64,000 nt of DNA from Microbacterium sp. LWO14-1.2 (GCF_038397715.1 NZ_CP151633.1:1-64000), one strand, 5' to 3'; shown: positions 8,185-17,035, counted from the first letter of the stretch. Translations and numbers: made by a program. The notes: a model not told the origin generated them from the letters alone.

Positions 8185-9807
8185 ATGTCGACGAGACTCC
8201 TCACTGCGCCGACGTCTGAGGCCCGAACGACGAACAGTGATCTCACACGACCACTCGTCGGTGTATGGGTCGCCGTTTCGCTGTCGGCGGTCGGCGGACT
8301 CGCCATGGACCTCGCGACTCCCGAGGTCAGTTGGTGGCCCCTCGCGTTCGTCAGCGTCATCCTCACCTTGGTTGCGACCGTCGGACGTAGCGTCGGCGGA
8401 GCGCTGCTCGTCGGTCTCGCGTTCGGTGTCACCTTCTACGCGCTTCACCTCGATTGGGTTGGTCAGTTCCTCGGGCCGTTGCCACGCATCGCGTTGTCGG
8501 GGCTGCAGGCTCTCTTGTTCGGGCTCGGTGCGGTTCCCATAGCGCTGGCATACCGATGGACGAGCCGCTTCCGCGGCCGTCGCGTCTGGCAGATCGTCGC
8601 CGTACCCGCGCTGGTCGGCGGGTTGTGGGTTGCCCGCGAGATCGTGCTCGGATCGTGGCCGTACGGCGGGTTCCCCTGGGTGCGACTCGGGATGACCCAG
8701 GTCGAGAGCCCGTTCCCGGAAGCTACATCGTGGATCGGTGTGACCGGGCTCTCGCTCACCATCGCGGTCATCGCTGCGAGCATCGTGCAGTGGCTTCGTA
8801 TCGGGTTGCGCGCAGTGTCCGTTCTGACGCCCGCTGTCGTCCTGATTTTCGGACTCAGTGTGACACCGCAATATGCGACGACAGGCGCGGGCACATTCGC
8901 GGTTGGGTGGGTCCAAGGCAACGGTCCCTCAGGCTACTTCGACGGTAGAGCCTCGGGTGACCTGCTCAAAGCACAGGTCGCGGCATCGGAACCGATTCTC
9001 GACCGGAACATGGACGTGCTCGTCTGGCCCGAAGGATCGGCGGAGTTCGACCCGTTCCGCAACCGACAGGCCGCCTCTGAACTGAATCGGATCGTGTCCC
9101 GGACGGGGGCGCCGCTTCTGGCGAACGCGGCGACGGCACGAGGCGATGAGACGTTCAACACCTCCTTCCTGTGGACGGCAAACCCCGGCAGCTCTCAAGT
9201 CCACGACAAGGTCAATCCCGTCCCATTCGGCGAGTACGTCCCCGACCGATGGTTGTACGAGCGCCTTGCCCCCGACCTCGTCGGGCTGATCCAGCGCGAG
9301 TACACTGCCGGCACGAACCCACCCGTCGTGACCGTCGGCGAGACCGACATCGGTCTCGCGATCTGCTTCGACGTGATCTTCGACGACGTGATCCGTGCCG
9401 CTGCTGAGCAAGATGTGAAGCTCTACATCTTCCAAACCAACAACGCGGACTTCCGCGGCTCCGACGAGAACCTTCAGCAACTGGCCTTTGCCCGGATGCG
9501 TGCCATCCAGACCGGTAAGAGCGTGGTGAACGTTTCCACTGTGGGCACCAGTCAAGTCATAGCCCCGGACGGCGCGATCCTCGACACAGCAGGCGTCGAC
9601 ACGGTCGCTGCCGCAATCACGGATGTGCCGCTCCGCTCAGGCATCGCACCAGGCATCCTCGCGGAGAAGTGGCTCGCGTTGAGCGCGCCATTGCTCGCGT
9701 TCGGAAGCCTCGCAACACTTGCCCTCATCGTTCGACGTGCATCGTCGTACGGCCCAGACTCGACCCCCGAACCCGAATCCGGAGGCCCGAACCGTGACCA
9801 CACATGA
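8185..9807 (+). CDS. lnt: Apolipoprotein N-acyltransferase, island copy
   Basis: A 540-residue enzyme that transfers a third acyl chain to the N-terminal Cys of lipoproteins. N-terminal membrane helices (about 25-225) are followed by a nitrilase-like domain. The Glu-Lys-Cys catalytic triad is visible in WPEGS, DKVNPVPFGEYVP and AICFDV, and a C-terminal helix lies near 490-515. It closely resembles the chromosomal Lnt at 47500-49032; for example, QTNNADFRG and LQQLAFARMRAI are shared. It lies between ctaG and an M23 peptidase whose start overlaps its 3' end by 14 nt. A second Lnt with a second LspA suggests the island brings its own lipoprotein-processing set. Confidence 0.92.
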   Translation: MSTRLLTAPTSEARTTNSDLTRPLVGVWVAVSLSAVGGLAMDLATPEVSWWPLAFVSVILTLVATVGRSVGGALLVGLAFGVTFYALHLDWVGQFLGPLPRIALSGLQALLFGLGAVPIALAYRWTSRFRGRRVWQIVAVPALVGGLWVAREIVLGSWPYGGFPWVRLGMTQVESPFPEATSWIGVTGLSLTIAVIAASIVQWLRIGLRAVSVLTPAVVLIFGLSVTPQYATTGAGTFAVGWVQGNGPSGYFDGRASGDLLKAQVAASEPILDRNMDVLVWPEGSAEFDPFRNRQAASELNRIVSRTGAPLLANAATARGDETFNTSFLWTANPGSSQVHDKVNPVPFGEYVPDRWLYERLAPDLVGLIQREYTAGTNPPVVTVGETDIGLAICFDVIFDDVIRAAAEQDVKLYIFQTNNADFRGSDENLQQLAFARMRAIQTGKSVVNVSTVGTSQVIAPDGAILDTAGVDTVAAAITDVPLRSGIAPGILAEKWLALSAPLLAFGSLATLALIVRRASSYGPDSTPEPESGGPNRDHT

Positions 9808-10825
9808 CCCTCTCGAGCCGAACATTCGACCGGAGCCGCTTCTCACGCGGTCGGAGCTTCGACGCCGAGAGACCGCGCCGACAGCCCCGACTCCGCCAGT
9901 CACCCGCTCCGAACTTCGGCGCAGGCGCGAGGCCCTGTCCCATCCGCCGATTCCACCAATCAGCGCATCCGACCATCGACCTCGTGACGAGGGCATTCCG
10001 AGCCGAGAGCACGACGTGCGGACTCCGGCGAAGACGGTGAACACGACTCCATCCACCACCCCCACGGAGCAGGACGCTCGACGCGTTGCAAAGCCTGCTC
10101 CTGCGAGGTCCATCGGGCGGCGAATCGGGAGAACGCTCATCGTGGTGGGCACATTGACCGTCGCTTCCTCGTTTATGGTCGGCATGACGATCCCGGCCGA
10201 GACCGTCGCGGCGACCAGGACGGATACCACGGCGCGGTTCGCGCCTTCCGAGAGCGACCGATCCGCCGCCGATAGTGACATTCAGGCGTTTGTCGTGCCG
10301 GAGGATGCTGCGGCGGAGGACCTTGGTCGGTCGAGCGGCTTCAGCGTGACGTCCGTCCCGCAGCTCGCGGCGGCAGCAGGAATCCGTTACTTCAGTGGAT
10401 CCCTGCTGCTCGACCCCGATGCTGAGGTGCAATGGCCGTTCCCGGTCAGCGTGCCCACGTCGTCGAGTTTCGGGCCCAGGTGGGGACGAATGCATGAAGG
10501 CGCCGACTTCACACCAGGTGAGGGAGCTCAGATCCGCGCCGTGGCCGGCGGGACGGTCCGCATCGCGACCGAGAACGGAGGGGCGTTCGGGGTCACGGTC
10601 TACATTGAGAGCAAGATCGACGGGCAGACGGTATTCAGCCGCTACGCGCACATGTTGCGCGGCTCCCTCGGAGTTCGCGAGGGGGAGACAGTCTCCGTCG
10701 GTGCGGTCGTCGGACGAGTCGGTAACACCGGACGCAGTTTTGGTGCGCACCTGCACCTTGAACTGTCGACAGAAGACGGAACTGTCGATCCTGTCGCTTG
10801 GTTGCGGGAGAAAACCGGTGGATGA
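9794..10825 (+). CDS. M23 family metallopeptidase, membrane-anchored
   Basis: A 343-residue protein with a cytoplasmic N-terminal region (about 1-108) containing two copies of TRSELRRR separated by a Pro/Thr linker. A membrane helix (about 112-132) is followed by an extracytoplasmic LytM domain (about 220-340). The zinc motifs are MHEGADF and the HLHLE core. M23 enzymes cut peptide cross-links in peptidoglycan. The GTG start at 9794 has GGAGG 9 nt upstream and overlaps the end of lnt by 14 nt. The next gene overlaps its 3' end by 8 nt. The duplicated basic motif is unusual and may bind a partner. Confidence 0.85.
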   Translation: MTTHDPLEPNIRPEPLLTRSELRRRETAPTAPTPPVTRSELRRRREALSHPPIPPISASDHRPRDEGIPSREHDVRTPAKTVNTTPSTTPTEQDARRVAKPAPARSIGRRIGRTLIVVGTLTVASSFMVGMTIPAETVAATRTDTTARFAPSESDRSAADSDIQAFVVPEDAAAEDLGRSSGFSVTSVPQLAAAAGIRYFSGSLLLDPDAEVQWPFPVSVPTSSSFGPRWGRMHEGADFTPGEGAQIRAVAGGTVRIATENGGAFGVTVYIESKIDGQTVFSRYAHMLRGSLGVREGETVSVGAVVGRVGNTGRSFGAHLHLELSTEDGTVDPVAWLREKTGG

Positions 10826-11297
10826 GCTGCGGCCCGTCCCGCTCGATGACCTAGACCTGAGAGGACGGGCGAAAAACACCCGTCGAGGGCGAACACCGGC
10901 GACGTCGCCGTTTGCCGTCGGTGTGATTGTCGTGGTCATGGCGTCACTGTTGCTCGTGTTGGGTGTCGCCTGCGCTCCGTATCGGGCGACACCTGATGCA
11001 TCGACGGCCGTCGGCGTCGACGATCCCTCGGCGCTCGGTGCTCGAAACGCTGCGCCGGACGCGCCCTCAGTTGCGGTGGGGGAGCCCTCTGCATCGAGCA
11101 TCGGCATGGGCCCCGTTGCGTGCGCTCTCGGACTGTTCTGCGGAGTACTTCTCCTGCTCCTCAGCACTCTGCGTCGGCCGATGCCTCTAATGAACCCGGG
11201 ACGTATCAGGTCTCACCTCATACGTCGACTCCTTCCGAGAATCGTGATGAGGGCCACCGCCCCCTCTCTGACGAAACTCCGCGTGTCGCGGACCTGA
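10818..11297 (+). CDS. DUF6153-like small membrane protein, copy 3
   Basis: A 159-residue protein with a basic N-terminus, a hydrophobic segment (about 36-54) ending in a Cys, an acidic and Ala-rich stretch, a second helix (about 99-119) and the C-terminus APSLTKLRVSRT. That ending matches the PxLxxLx(I/V)SR signature of the other copies. The GTG start at 10818 has GGGAG about 7 nt upstream and overlaps the M23 stop by 8 nt. The ResA-like lipoprotein gene follows after 164 nt, the longest gap in the operon. Confidence 0.6.
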   Translation: MDELRPVPLDDLDLRGRAKNTRRGRTPATSPFAVGVIVVVMASLLLVLGVACAPYRATPDASTAVGVDDPSALGARNAAPDAPSVAVGEPSASSIGMGPVACALGLFCGVLLLLLSTLRRPMPLMNPGRIRSHLIRRLLPRIVMRATAPSLTKLRVSRT

Positions 11298-11330
11298 ACT
11301 TCCTCGATTCACGCCGTCCTGCTCTCGTCA

Positions 11331-11355
11331 CTCGGGAGCGAGACGTGACGTCGCC
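11331..11355 (+). promoter_or_regulatory. Possible hairpin upstream of the ResA-like gene
   Basis: The 164-nt gap after DUF6153-like copy 3 contains CGTCAC and GTGACG arms around an approximately 13-nt loop, and further downstream a longer imperfect G/C-rich inverted repeat. It parallels the hairpins after copies 1, 2 and 4, but is weaker. Coordinates are approximate. Confidence 0.25.
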
Positions 11356-11461
11356 CCCGGGACCCGCTCCTCGTCGAGCACTGACGTCCGGGGAGCGAGG
11401 CGTGAGCCCGATTACCTGCGGCTCTGCCCTGCCAACGAGATTCAGATCCGAAGAGGAACCC

Positions 11462-12127
11462 ATGCTCAGCGAGCCCGTCCCCCGACCACCCGCCACCCGC
11501 GTCCCCACCGCGCAGGACCACGGCCGGCGACGACGTATTCGTCACGCCGTTCTCGCCTCCATACCCGTCCTTCTCCTGCTCGCAGGGTGCGCGTCCAACG
11601 ACTCCCTCTCCCAGCAATTTAGGGATGGCAACGAGAAAGGCTTCATCGCAGGAGACTTCCAAGTTGTCGAGATCCCGCAAGACGAGCGCGGAGAGCCGGT
11701 GACATTCGAAGGGGTCACGGAGACCGAAGAGCAAGTCGCGAGTGACGACTACCGCGGCGACGTCCTCGTCGTGAACTTCTGGTACGCCGCATGCGGCCCC
11801 TGCATCGTCGAGGCGCCATACCTCGAACAGGTGTGGCAGGACTATCGCGAGGACGGCGTGGCATTCCTTGGCGTGAACACCTACGACCAACCCGCCACCG
11901 CGCTCTCGTTCGCCAAAGACAACGGCGTCACGTATCCGAGCGTGATAGACGTCAACGACGGCAAGGTCAAGCTGGCCTTCGCTCAGGTGACGCCGATCCA
12001 AGCCACGCCGACCACCCTGGTCATCGACCGCTCCGGCAGAGTCGCCGCCCGCGTCATCGGCCAACTCGACAGCGCCTCAATCCTCGCGACGCTCGTCGAG
12101 GACGTTCTCGAGGAGAGCGTCCCATGA
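11462..12127 (+). CDS. ResA/TlpA-like thioredoxin lipoprotein
   Basis: A 221-residue lipoprotein with lipobox LLAGC (Cys about 43) and an extracytoplasmic thioredoxin fold with active site CGPC (about 111-114, in WYAACGPCIVE). The cis-Pro loop is IQATPTTLVID. Proteins of this type reduce the CxxCH cysteines of apocytochrome c before heme attachment, fed with electrons by CcdA. ATG 11462 is used because GAGGAA precedes it. The frame stays open far upstream without a signal sequence, so longer starts are unlikely. It overlaps ccdA by 4 nt. Confidence 0.9.
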   Translation: MLSEPVPRPPATRVPTAQDHGRRRRIRHAVLASIPVLLLLAGCASNDSLSQQFRDGNEKGFIAGDFQVVEIPQDERGEPVTFEGVTETEEQVASDDYRGDVLVVNFWYAACGPCIVEAPYLEQVWQDYREDGVAFLGVNTYDQPATALSFAKDNGVTYPSVIDVNDGKVKLAFAQVTPIQATPTTLVIDRSGRVAARVIGQLDSASILATLVEDVLEESVP

Positions 12128-12879
12128 GCCCTGGAACGCTTATCGTCGACGGAGTTCTGTGGATCGCCATCCCCGTGGCGATCCTCGCCGGGCTCGTCTC
12201 CTTCGTTTCACCGTGCGTCCTCCCTTTGGTGCCCGGGTACCTGGGGTATCTCGGTGGAACTGTGCGGCCAGAACAGGGCAAGAGCGGAAGCCAAGAGTCG
12301 CACCGCGGTCGACTGATGCTGGGGGTGACGCTGTTCATCGCAGGCTTCACGACCGTCTTCGTCGCCGTGACCATCCTCGGGGGTGCGTTCGGCTTCGTGC
12401 TGCTGCAGTACGCGAACATTCTCACCAGGGTGTTCGGCGTTGTCATCATCGTGATGGGCTTCGTCTTCATCGGACTCTTCGGCGTCGCGCAGCGAACAAT
12501 GCGCCCACGGATCGGCAGTCGTGCAGGTCTGGTTGGCGCCCCGCTGCTGGGGTTCGCACTCGGAGTGGGATGGACGCCCTGCATCGGCCCGACACTCGCC
12601 GCAATCATCTCGATGTCATGGAACTTGGGTGACCCCGCTCGGGCCGGCCTGCTCGGGCTGGCGTACTCGCTCGGCCTCGGTATCCCCTTCATTGTCCTCG
12701 CCGCCGGGTGGGGATGGGCGTCCTCCTCGCTCGCCTTCCTCCGGCGCCATGTCCGCACGCTCAACCTCATCGGCGGAGCGATGCTCGTCGCTCTCGGGAT
12801 CCTGATGGTCTCCGGCCTCTGGACCGCTCTCATGTCCCAACTTCAGCAGGTGATTATCAATGTCCCGCTCCCTCTCTGA
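12124..12879 (+). CDS. ccdA: Cytochrome c biogenesis protein CcdA
   Basis: A 251-residue membrane protein with six hydrophobic segments that moves reducing equivalents from cytoplasmic thioredoxin to extracytoplasmic thioredoxins. The two conserved Cys motifs are SFVSPCVLPLVPGYLGYL (about 25-42) and GVGWTPCIGPTL (about 149-160). It is coupled to the ResA-like gene by ATGA and overlaps resB by 20 nt. It likely supplies electrons to the ResA-like protein here. Confidence 0.94.
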   Translation: MSPGTLIVDGVLWIAIPVAILAGLVSFVSPCVLPLVPGYLGYLGGTVRPEQGKSGSQESHRGRLMLGVTLFIAGFTTVFVAVTILGGAFGFVLLQYANILTRVFGVVIIVMGFVFIGLFGVAQRTMRPRIGSRAGLVGAPLLGFALGVGWTPCIGPTLAAIISMSWNLGDPARAGLLGLAYSLGLGIPFIVLAAGWGWASSSLAFLRRHVRTLNLIGGAMLVALGILMVSGLWTALMSQLQQVIINVPLPL

Positions 12880-14581
12880 CCCCGACACCAAGGGCGATCC
12901 GCTTCGGCCAGCCGACCACACCGATACCGGCGCAACATCTGAGGTGACGAGCCCGGCGCTTAGCGTGACCGGGTGGCTGCGATGGGGGTGGACACAACTG
13001 ACGAGCATGCGCACCGCCTTGTTGCTGCTTCTGCTCCTCGCTGTCGCAGCGATCCCCGGTTCACTGTTCCCGCAGCGCAGCGCAGACCCCAACGGCGTGG
13101 TGCAATGGCGAAGGAACAACCCAGAAGCGTTCCCACTCGCGGACGGCCTTGGACTGTTCGACGTCTACATCTCACCGTGGTTCTCCGCCATCCATCTCCT
13201 GCTGTTCGTCTCGCTCATCGGGTGTGTGATCCCGCGTGCGAAGCACCACTATGTCGCGCTGCGGTCACGACCTCCTCGCACTCCGTCCCGACTGTCGAGG
13301 TTGCCCGCTCATCGCGAGAGGATCATCGCTGGGAAGGGCGGCGATGCTGAGGGGGCTGTCTCGGCGGCGTCCGACATGCTGCGCAGATCTGGTTACCGTG
13401 TCGAGCGTTACGACCAGGGAGGCACCTACTCGGTATCGGCAGAGCGCGGCTACCTCCGTGAGACTGGCAACCTCGTCTTCCATGTCGCGCTCGTCGGGGT
13501 GCTCCTCTCGGTCGCAGTAGGCGGATCCTTCGCGTACACCGGACAACGAGTCGTGGTGGAGGGGACGACGTTCGTGAATGCCTTGAGCGATTACTCTTCC
13601 TTCAACCCGGGACGATTCGTCGACGGCGCGGGACTTGTTCCGTACTCGCTCACGCTCGACGACTTCCGCGTCGCCTATCGACTGCCGGGCACACCGGGCG
13701 CGGGACAGGCAGAGAACTTCGATGCGCAGATCACGGTCCGCCAGCCGGGCGAGCAGGACAGTGAGCGCAGCGTTCGAGTGAACTACCCGACCACGATTGC
13801 GAATGACCGGATCTACCTCCTGGGGAACGGGTACGCCCCGACGCTGACCGTGAGGAACGGCGACGGCGACGTCGTGTTCAGTGAGTCGCAGCCGTTCCTG
13901 CCGCAGGACTCGAACATGACCTCCCTGGGCATCATCAAAATCCCGGACGGGCTACCGAAGCAAGTCGGGCTCGTCGGGTTCTTCTACCCCACGCAGGGCA
14001 CTCTCCCGTCAGGTGCATTCACGTCCATCTACCCCGACGTCGTCGATCCCGTGCTCACCTTCAACGTCTTCAGCGGGGACCTCGGCATCGACGACGGCAC
14101 GCCGCGCTCCGTCTACACGCTCGACGTGAGCGGACTCGACCAGGAGACGGGCGGCGACAGTGGCACTGACTCGTTGGAACTCCGACCCGGTGACACGGCT
14201 GACCTCCCGAATGGCTGGGGGTCCGTCACATGGGAGATCGCGGAGGAACAGCAACCAGTGAAGCGATTCGCCTCGCTGCAGATCCAACAAGATCCGAGCA
14301 GTGGGGGAGTGCTCCTCTTCTCGGTGATCGCCATGGTGGGTCTCTTCGCAGGCCTGTTCGTACCCCGGCGTCGCGTGTGGGTGAAAGCCCGCGACGGGAT
14401 CGACGGCATGCACATCGAGTACGCCGGTCTCGCGCGCGGCGACGACCCCACGCTGCAACGAGCGGTCGACGATCTCGCGCATCGTCACTCGACTTCGCTC
14501 GGCGCGGAGCCTGTGAAGCCCGCACCGGCCACTTCTGACAACGACCAGCAGCACGACACGACCGAAAGGAACCCGTCATGA
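12860..14581 (+). CDS. resB: Cytochrome c biogenesis protein ResB
   Basis: A 573-residue System II heme-handling protein. It has a hydrophilic N-terminus, membrane helices near residues 50-70, 105-125 and 205-225, a large extracytoplasmic domain (about 230-470) and a last helix near 478-500. ResB motifs include RTALLLLLLLAVAAIPGSLFPQR and RGYLRETGNLVFHVALVGVL. With CcsB it forms the heme transporter and lyase that attaches heme to cytochrome c. It starts 20 nt inside ccdA and ends in an ATGA overlap with ccsB. Confidence 0.93.
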   Translation: MSRSLSDPDTKGDPLRPADHTDTGATSEVTSPALSVTGWLRWGWTQLTSMRTALLLLLLLAVAAIPGSLFPQRSADPNGVVQWRRNNPEAFPLADGLGLFDVYISPWFSAIHLLLFVSLIGCVIPRAKHHYVALRSRPPRTPSRLSRLPAHRERIIAGKGGDAEGAVSAASDMLRRSGYRVERYDQGGTYSVSAERGYLRETGNLVFHVALVGVLLSVAVGGSFAYTGQRVVVEGTTFVNALSDYSSFNPGRFVDGAGLVPYSLTLDDFRVAYRLPGTPGAGQAENFDAQITVRQPGEQDSERSVRVNYPTTIANDRIYLLGNGYAPTLTVRNGDGDVVFSESQPFLPQDSNMTSLGIIKIPDGLPKQVGLVGFFYPTQGTLPSGAFTSIYPDVVDPVLTFNVFSGDLGIDDGTPRSVYTLDVSGLDQETGGDSGTDSLELRPGDTADLPNGWGSVTWEIAEEQQPVKRFASLQIQQDPSSGGVLLFSVIAMVGLFAGLFVPRRRVWVKARDGIDGMHIEYAGLARGDDPTLQRAVDDLAHRHSTSLGAEPVKPAPATSDNDQQHDTTERNPS

Positions 14582-15585
14582 ATCAGCTCAGCCTCGACGG
14601 CATCTCCCTCCTCCTCGTCTGGACCGCGATTGCCACCTACCTCCTCGCGTTCACCGCGTACACCATCGACCTCGCGCAGCGCAGCGCCGCACCGGTTGCC
14701 GTTCCCGTGCGAAGATTGGCGACCGTCGGCGGGCGTGGGCTGGCATCCTCGTCCGAAGAGGTCGCCGAGGATGTTCCCGGCGCCGACACTGCCCTACAGC
14801 GGCCACCCCGACGCTTGTGGGCGCGAATCGGAACCTCGCTCACGGTTCTGGCGTTCCTCTTCCAGCTGGGAGGAACTCTCGGCAGAGGCATTGCTGCCGA
14901 GCGGGTCCCGTGGGCCAACATGTACGAGTTCGCGCTCACCGGGACGCTCCTCATCGTCGCCGTGTACCTCGTGGTGCTGCGGCTGTACGATCTTCGATTC
15001 TTGGGCGCGTTCCTGCTCGGAATGACCGTTCTGCTTCTCGGAGGTGCGACCCTCGGCTTCTATGTCGAGGTTGTGCCGCTGATGGATCCGCTGAAGAGCG
15101 TGTGGCTGGTGATCCACGTGTTCGTGGCTTCGCTCGCCACAGCTCTGTTCGCCCTCGCCTGCGGCGTGTCAATCACACAACTGATGCAGGGCAGGCGCGA
15201 GCGTCTCCTCAGTGCCGCTCCAGACACGCGACAGCGGAAGCGCGGTCCTCGCTTCCTTCGCACGATCCCGTCCGCGGACGCGCTGGAGACCCTGGCGTAT
15301 CGCTTCACTATCGTCGGCTTCATGTTCTGGAGCTTCACCCTCATCGCGGGAGCGATCTGGGCGAACGACTCGTGGGGTCGCTACTGGGGATTCGACGTCA
15401 AGGAGGTGTGGACCTTCGTGATCTGGGTCCTTTACGCGGGGTACATCCACGCGCGCGCCACCCGGGGGTGGCGTGGTTCCCGGTCCGCGTGGCTGTCGAT
15501 TGTTGGGTTCGCAGCAGTGCTGTTCAACTTCACCGTCGTGAACATCTACTTCCCCGGGCTCCATTCCTACTCCGGGCTGACGTGA
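14578..15585 (+). CDS. ccsB: Cytochrome c biogenesis protein CcsB (ResC)
   Basis: A 335-residue polytopic membrane protein of the CcsA/ResC family. It carries the tryptophan-rich heme-binding segment (WGRYWGFDVKEVWTFVIW, about 263-280) and flanking His residues (VIHVF and YAGYIHAR). It is the partner of ResB and the last gene of the plus-strand operon. It converges with the M23 gene on the minus strand. No protein with a CxxCH heme site is encoded in this window, so its substrates lie elsewhere. Confidence 0.94.
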   Translation: MNQLSLDGISLLLVWTAIATYLLAFTAYTIDLAQRSAAPVAVPVRRLATVGGRGLASSSEEVAEDVPGADTALQRPPRRLWARIGTSLTVLAFLFQLGGTLGRGIAAERVPWANMYEFALTGTLLIVAVYLVVLRLYDLRFLGAFLLGMTVLLLGGATLGFYVEVVPLMDPLKSVWLVIHVFVASLATALFALACGVSITQLMQGRRERLLSAAPDTRQRKRGPRFLRTIPSADALETLAYRFTIVGFMFWSFTLIAGAIWANDSWGRYWGFDVKEVWTFVIWVLYAGYIHARATRGWRGSRSAWLSIVGFAAVLFNFTVVNIYFPGLHSYSGLT

Positions 15586-15595
15586 TTCGGTGGGG

Positions 15596-15627
15596 CCGCG
15601 GCGCTATCTCACACGTAGACGCCGCGG
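15596..15627. terminator. Possible bidirectional terminator between ccsB and the M23 gene
   Basis: A perfect 8-bp inverted repeat, CCGCGGCG (15596-15603) and CGCCGCGG (15620-15627), lies in the 23-nt convergent gap and extends into the end of the minus-strand M23 gene. There is no T-run, so this is weak. Confidence 0.3.
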
Positions 15628-16976
15628 TCCTCCATGAAACGCACCGGGTTGGTGTAGCCACCGTTGAGGTACACCTCGAAGTGCAGATGGCACCCGAAGG
15701 ATCGCCCGGTGTTGCCCGCGTATGCGATGATCTGTCCCGACTCGACCCACTGCCCGCGACGAACGGCGATTCCGCCCGGCTTGATGTGTGCGTAGCCAGA
15801 GCTCACGCCGCCACCGTGCTGAATGCGAACGTAGTTGCCGTAGTTCCCGTTGGCGCCGGCGTAGTCGACTGTCCCCGAGTTCGCGGCGTAGATCGCTGCG
15901 CCGCATCCGTTCGCCAGGTCTGCGCCGTAGTGGTAACTCGATGAGCAGCCCTGGGGTCCGCAGATCGGGGTTCGAGGCCCGTAGCTCGAACTGCGTGCGC
16001 CACCGTGCGGTCGAACCCACCCTCCGCTGCCGGCCTGGCCCCCTCCGCCCCCGTTGCCGCCGCTGTTGGCGGCGGCTTCGGCGGCTTCTCTTTCCCGACG
16101 AGCCTTCTCCTCTGCGGCGCGCGCTGCGACGCCGGCCTGATAACCGGCAACCGTCTGCGCGGTCGTATCCTGAAGCGCCGCGAGTTGTGCCTTCAGCGTC
16201 TCGAGGTAGGTGGTCTGCTCGTCGAGCGCAGCCTGTGCGGCGTCTGCGGCTTCCAGCGCCGCTGTCATCTTCTGCTCCGCGACCTGCTGAAGTCGGTCGC
16301 GCTCGTCTCGAGCGACGACCGCCTGATCTGTGAGCGACTGCGCCGCGTTCTTCGACGAGATCGCTTCGTCGTAGAGCGCGCGGTTGTGCTGCATGAACTT
16401 GTCGAGCGTTCCCAATCGGGACAACAGCTCATCTGATTCGGCTGCAGAGCCTGCGAAGAACAGCTGCAGCGTGGTGTCGTCGCCACCGTTGCGATAGAGC
16501 TGCGCCGCCAGCTGTCCGGCTTTCCTCGACGCCTCCTCGGCGATGAGGGTCTGTTCGTCGGCTTGCGCCTGCAGGTCGTCTGCGACCCGGATTGCCTCGA
16601 AGTACTGCTGCTGCGCTGCGTAGAACTCGTCGGATGCGAGCAGGGCCGCGGCCTCGGTGTCAGCGACCTTCTGCGTCAGCGACTGAATGAGGCCTTGAAT
16701 GCGTTGAACTTCGACACCTTTCGCTGCCTCGTTGCCCTTGGCGCGCTGAACGTCGTCCCACGACGGGTACGTGGCGGCATGCGCGGTAGAAACGCCGGAT
16801 CCGACCCCGAACGCTGCGAGCGCCACCACGCTCAAGGCGCCGAGCTCGAAGACGCCGCGGCGATTAATCGGGCGCTTCCACAGTCGATCTCTCTCGGCGG
16901 GTGTCGGGGCACAGCCGCAGTCATCAGCAGTCGACGCGGAAGCGAGATCAGCGGCTGTCGGGCGCATCGGACTCAC
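15609..16976 (-). CDS. Coiled-coil M23 family metallopeptidase
   Basis: A 455-residue exported peptidase. It has an N-terminal cytoplasmic stretch with CGCAPTPAERDRLWKRP, a membrane or signal helix (about 46-68), a long coiled coil (about 75-300) rich in Ala, Gln and Glu, a Gly-rich hinge, and a LytM domain (about 335-450). The zinc ligand motifs are YHYGADLANGC and the CHLHFE core. The layout matches EnvC-type amidase activators or peptidoglycan hydrolases. The GTG start has GAGGAG about 9 nt upstream; an ATG three codons later is the alternative. It is divergent from an ArsR gene, with a perfect palindrome between them. Confidence 0.85.
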   Translation of the reverse strand: MSPMRPTAADLASASTADDCGCAPTPAERDRLWKRPINRRGVFELGALSVVALAAFGVGSGVSTAHAATYPSWDDVQRAKGNEAAKGVEVQRIQGLIQSLTQKVADTEAAALLASDEFYAAQQQYFEAIRVADDLQAQADEQTLIAEEASRKAGQLAAQLYRNGGDDTTLQLFFAGSAAESDELLSRLGTLDKFMQHNRALYDEAISSKNAAQSLTDQAVVARDERDRLQQVAEQKMTAALEAADAAQAALDEQTTYLETLKAQLAALQDTTAQTVAGYQAGVAARAAEEKARREREAAEAAANSGGNGGGGGQAGSGGWVRPHGGARSSSYGPRTPICGPQGCSSSYHYGADLANGCGAAIYAANSGTVDYAGANGNYGNYVRIQHGGGVSSGYAHIKPGGIAVRRGQWVESGQIIAYAGNTGRSFGCHLHFEVYLNGGYTNPVRFMEDRGVYV

Positions 16977-17015
16977 GCGTTTGGCTCCTCATCGCTCGGA
17001 TATCGCCTTCAAGTT

Positions 17016-17035
17016 ACATCACGAATGCGTGATGT
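17016..17035. promoter_or_regulatory. Perfect palindrome, likely operator of the divergent ArsR protein
   Basis: Arms ACATCACG (17016-17023) and CGTGATGT (17028-17035) flank a 4-nt centre, placed between the divergent M23 peptidase and ArsR genes. Its size and place fit an ArsR/SmtB-type operator controlling both genes. A TAGACT hexamer at 17066-17071 sits 7 nt upstream of the GTG of arsR, which fits a leaderless transcript. Confidence 0.6.
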
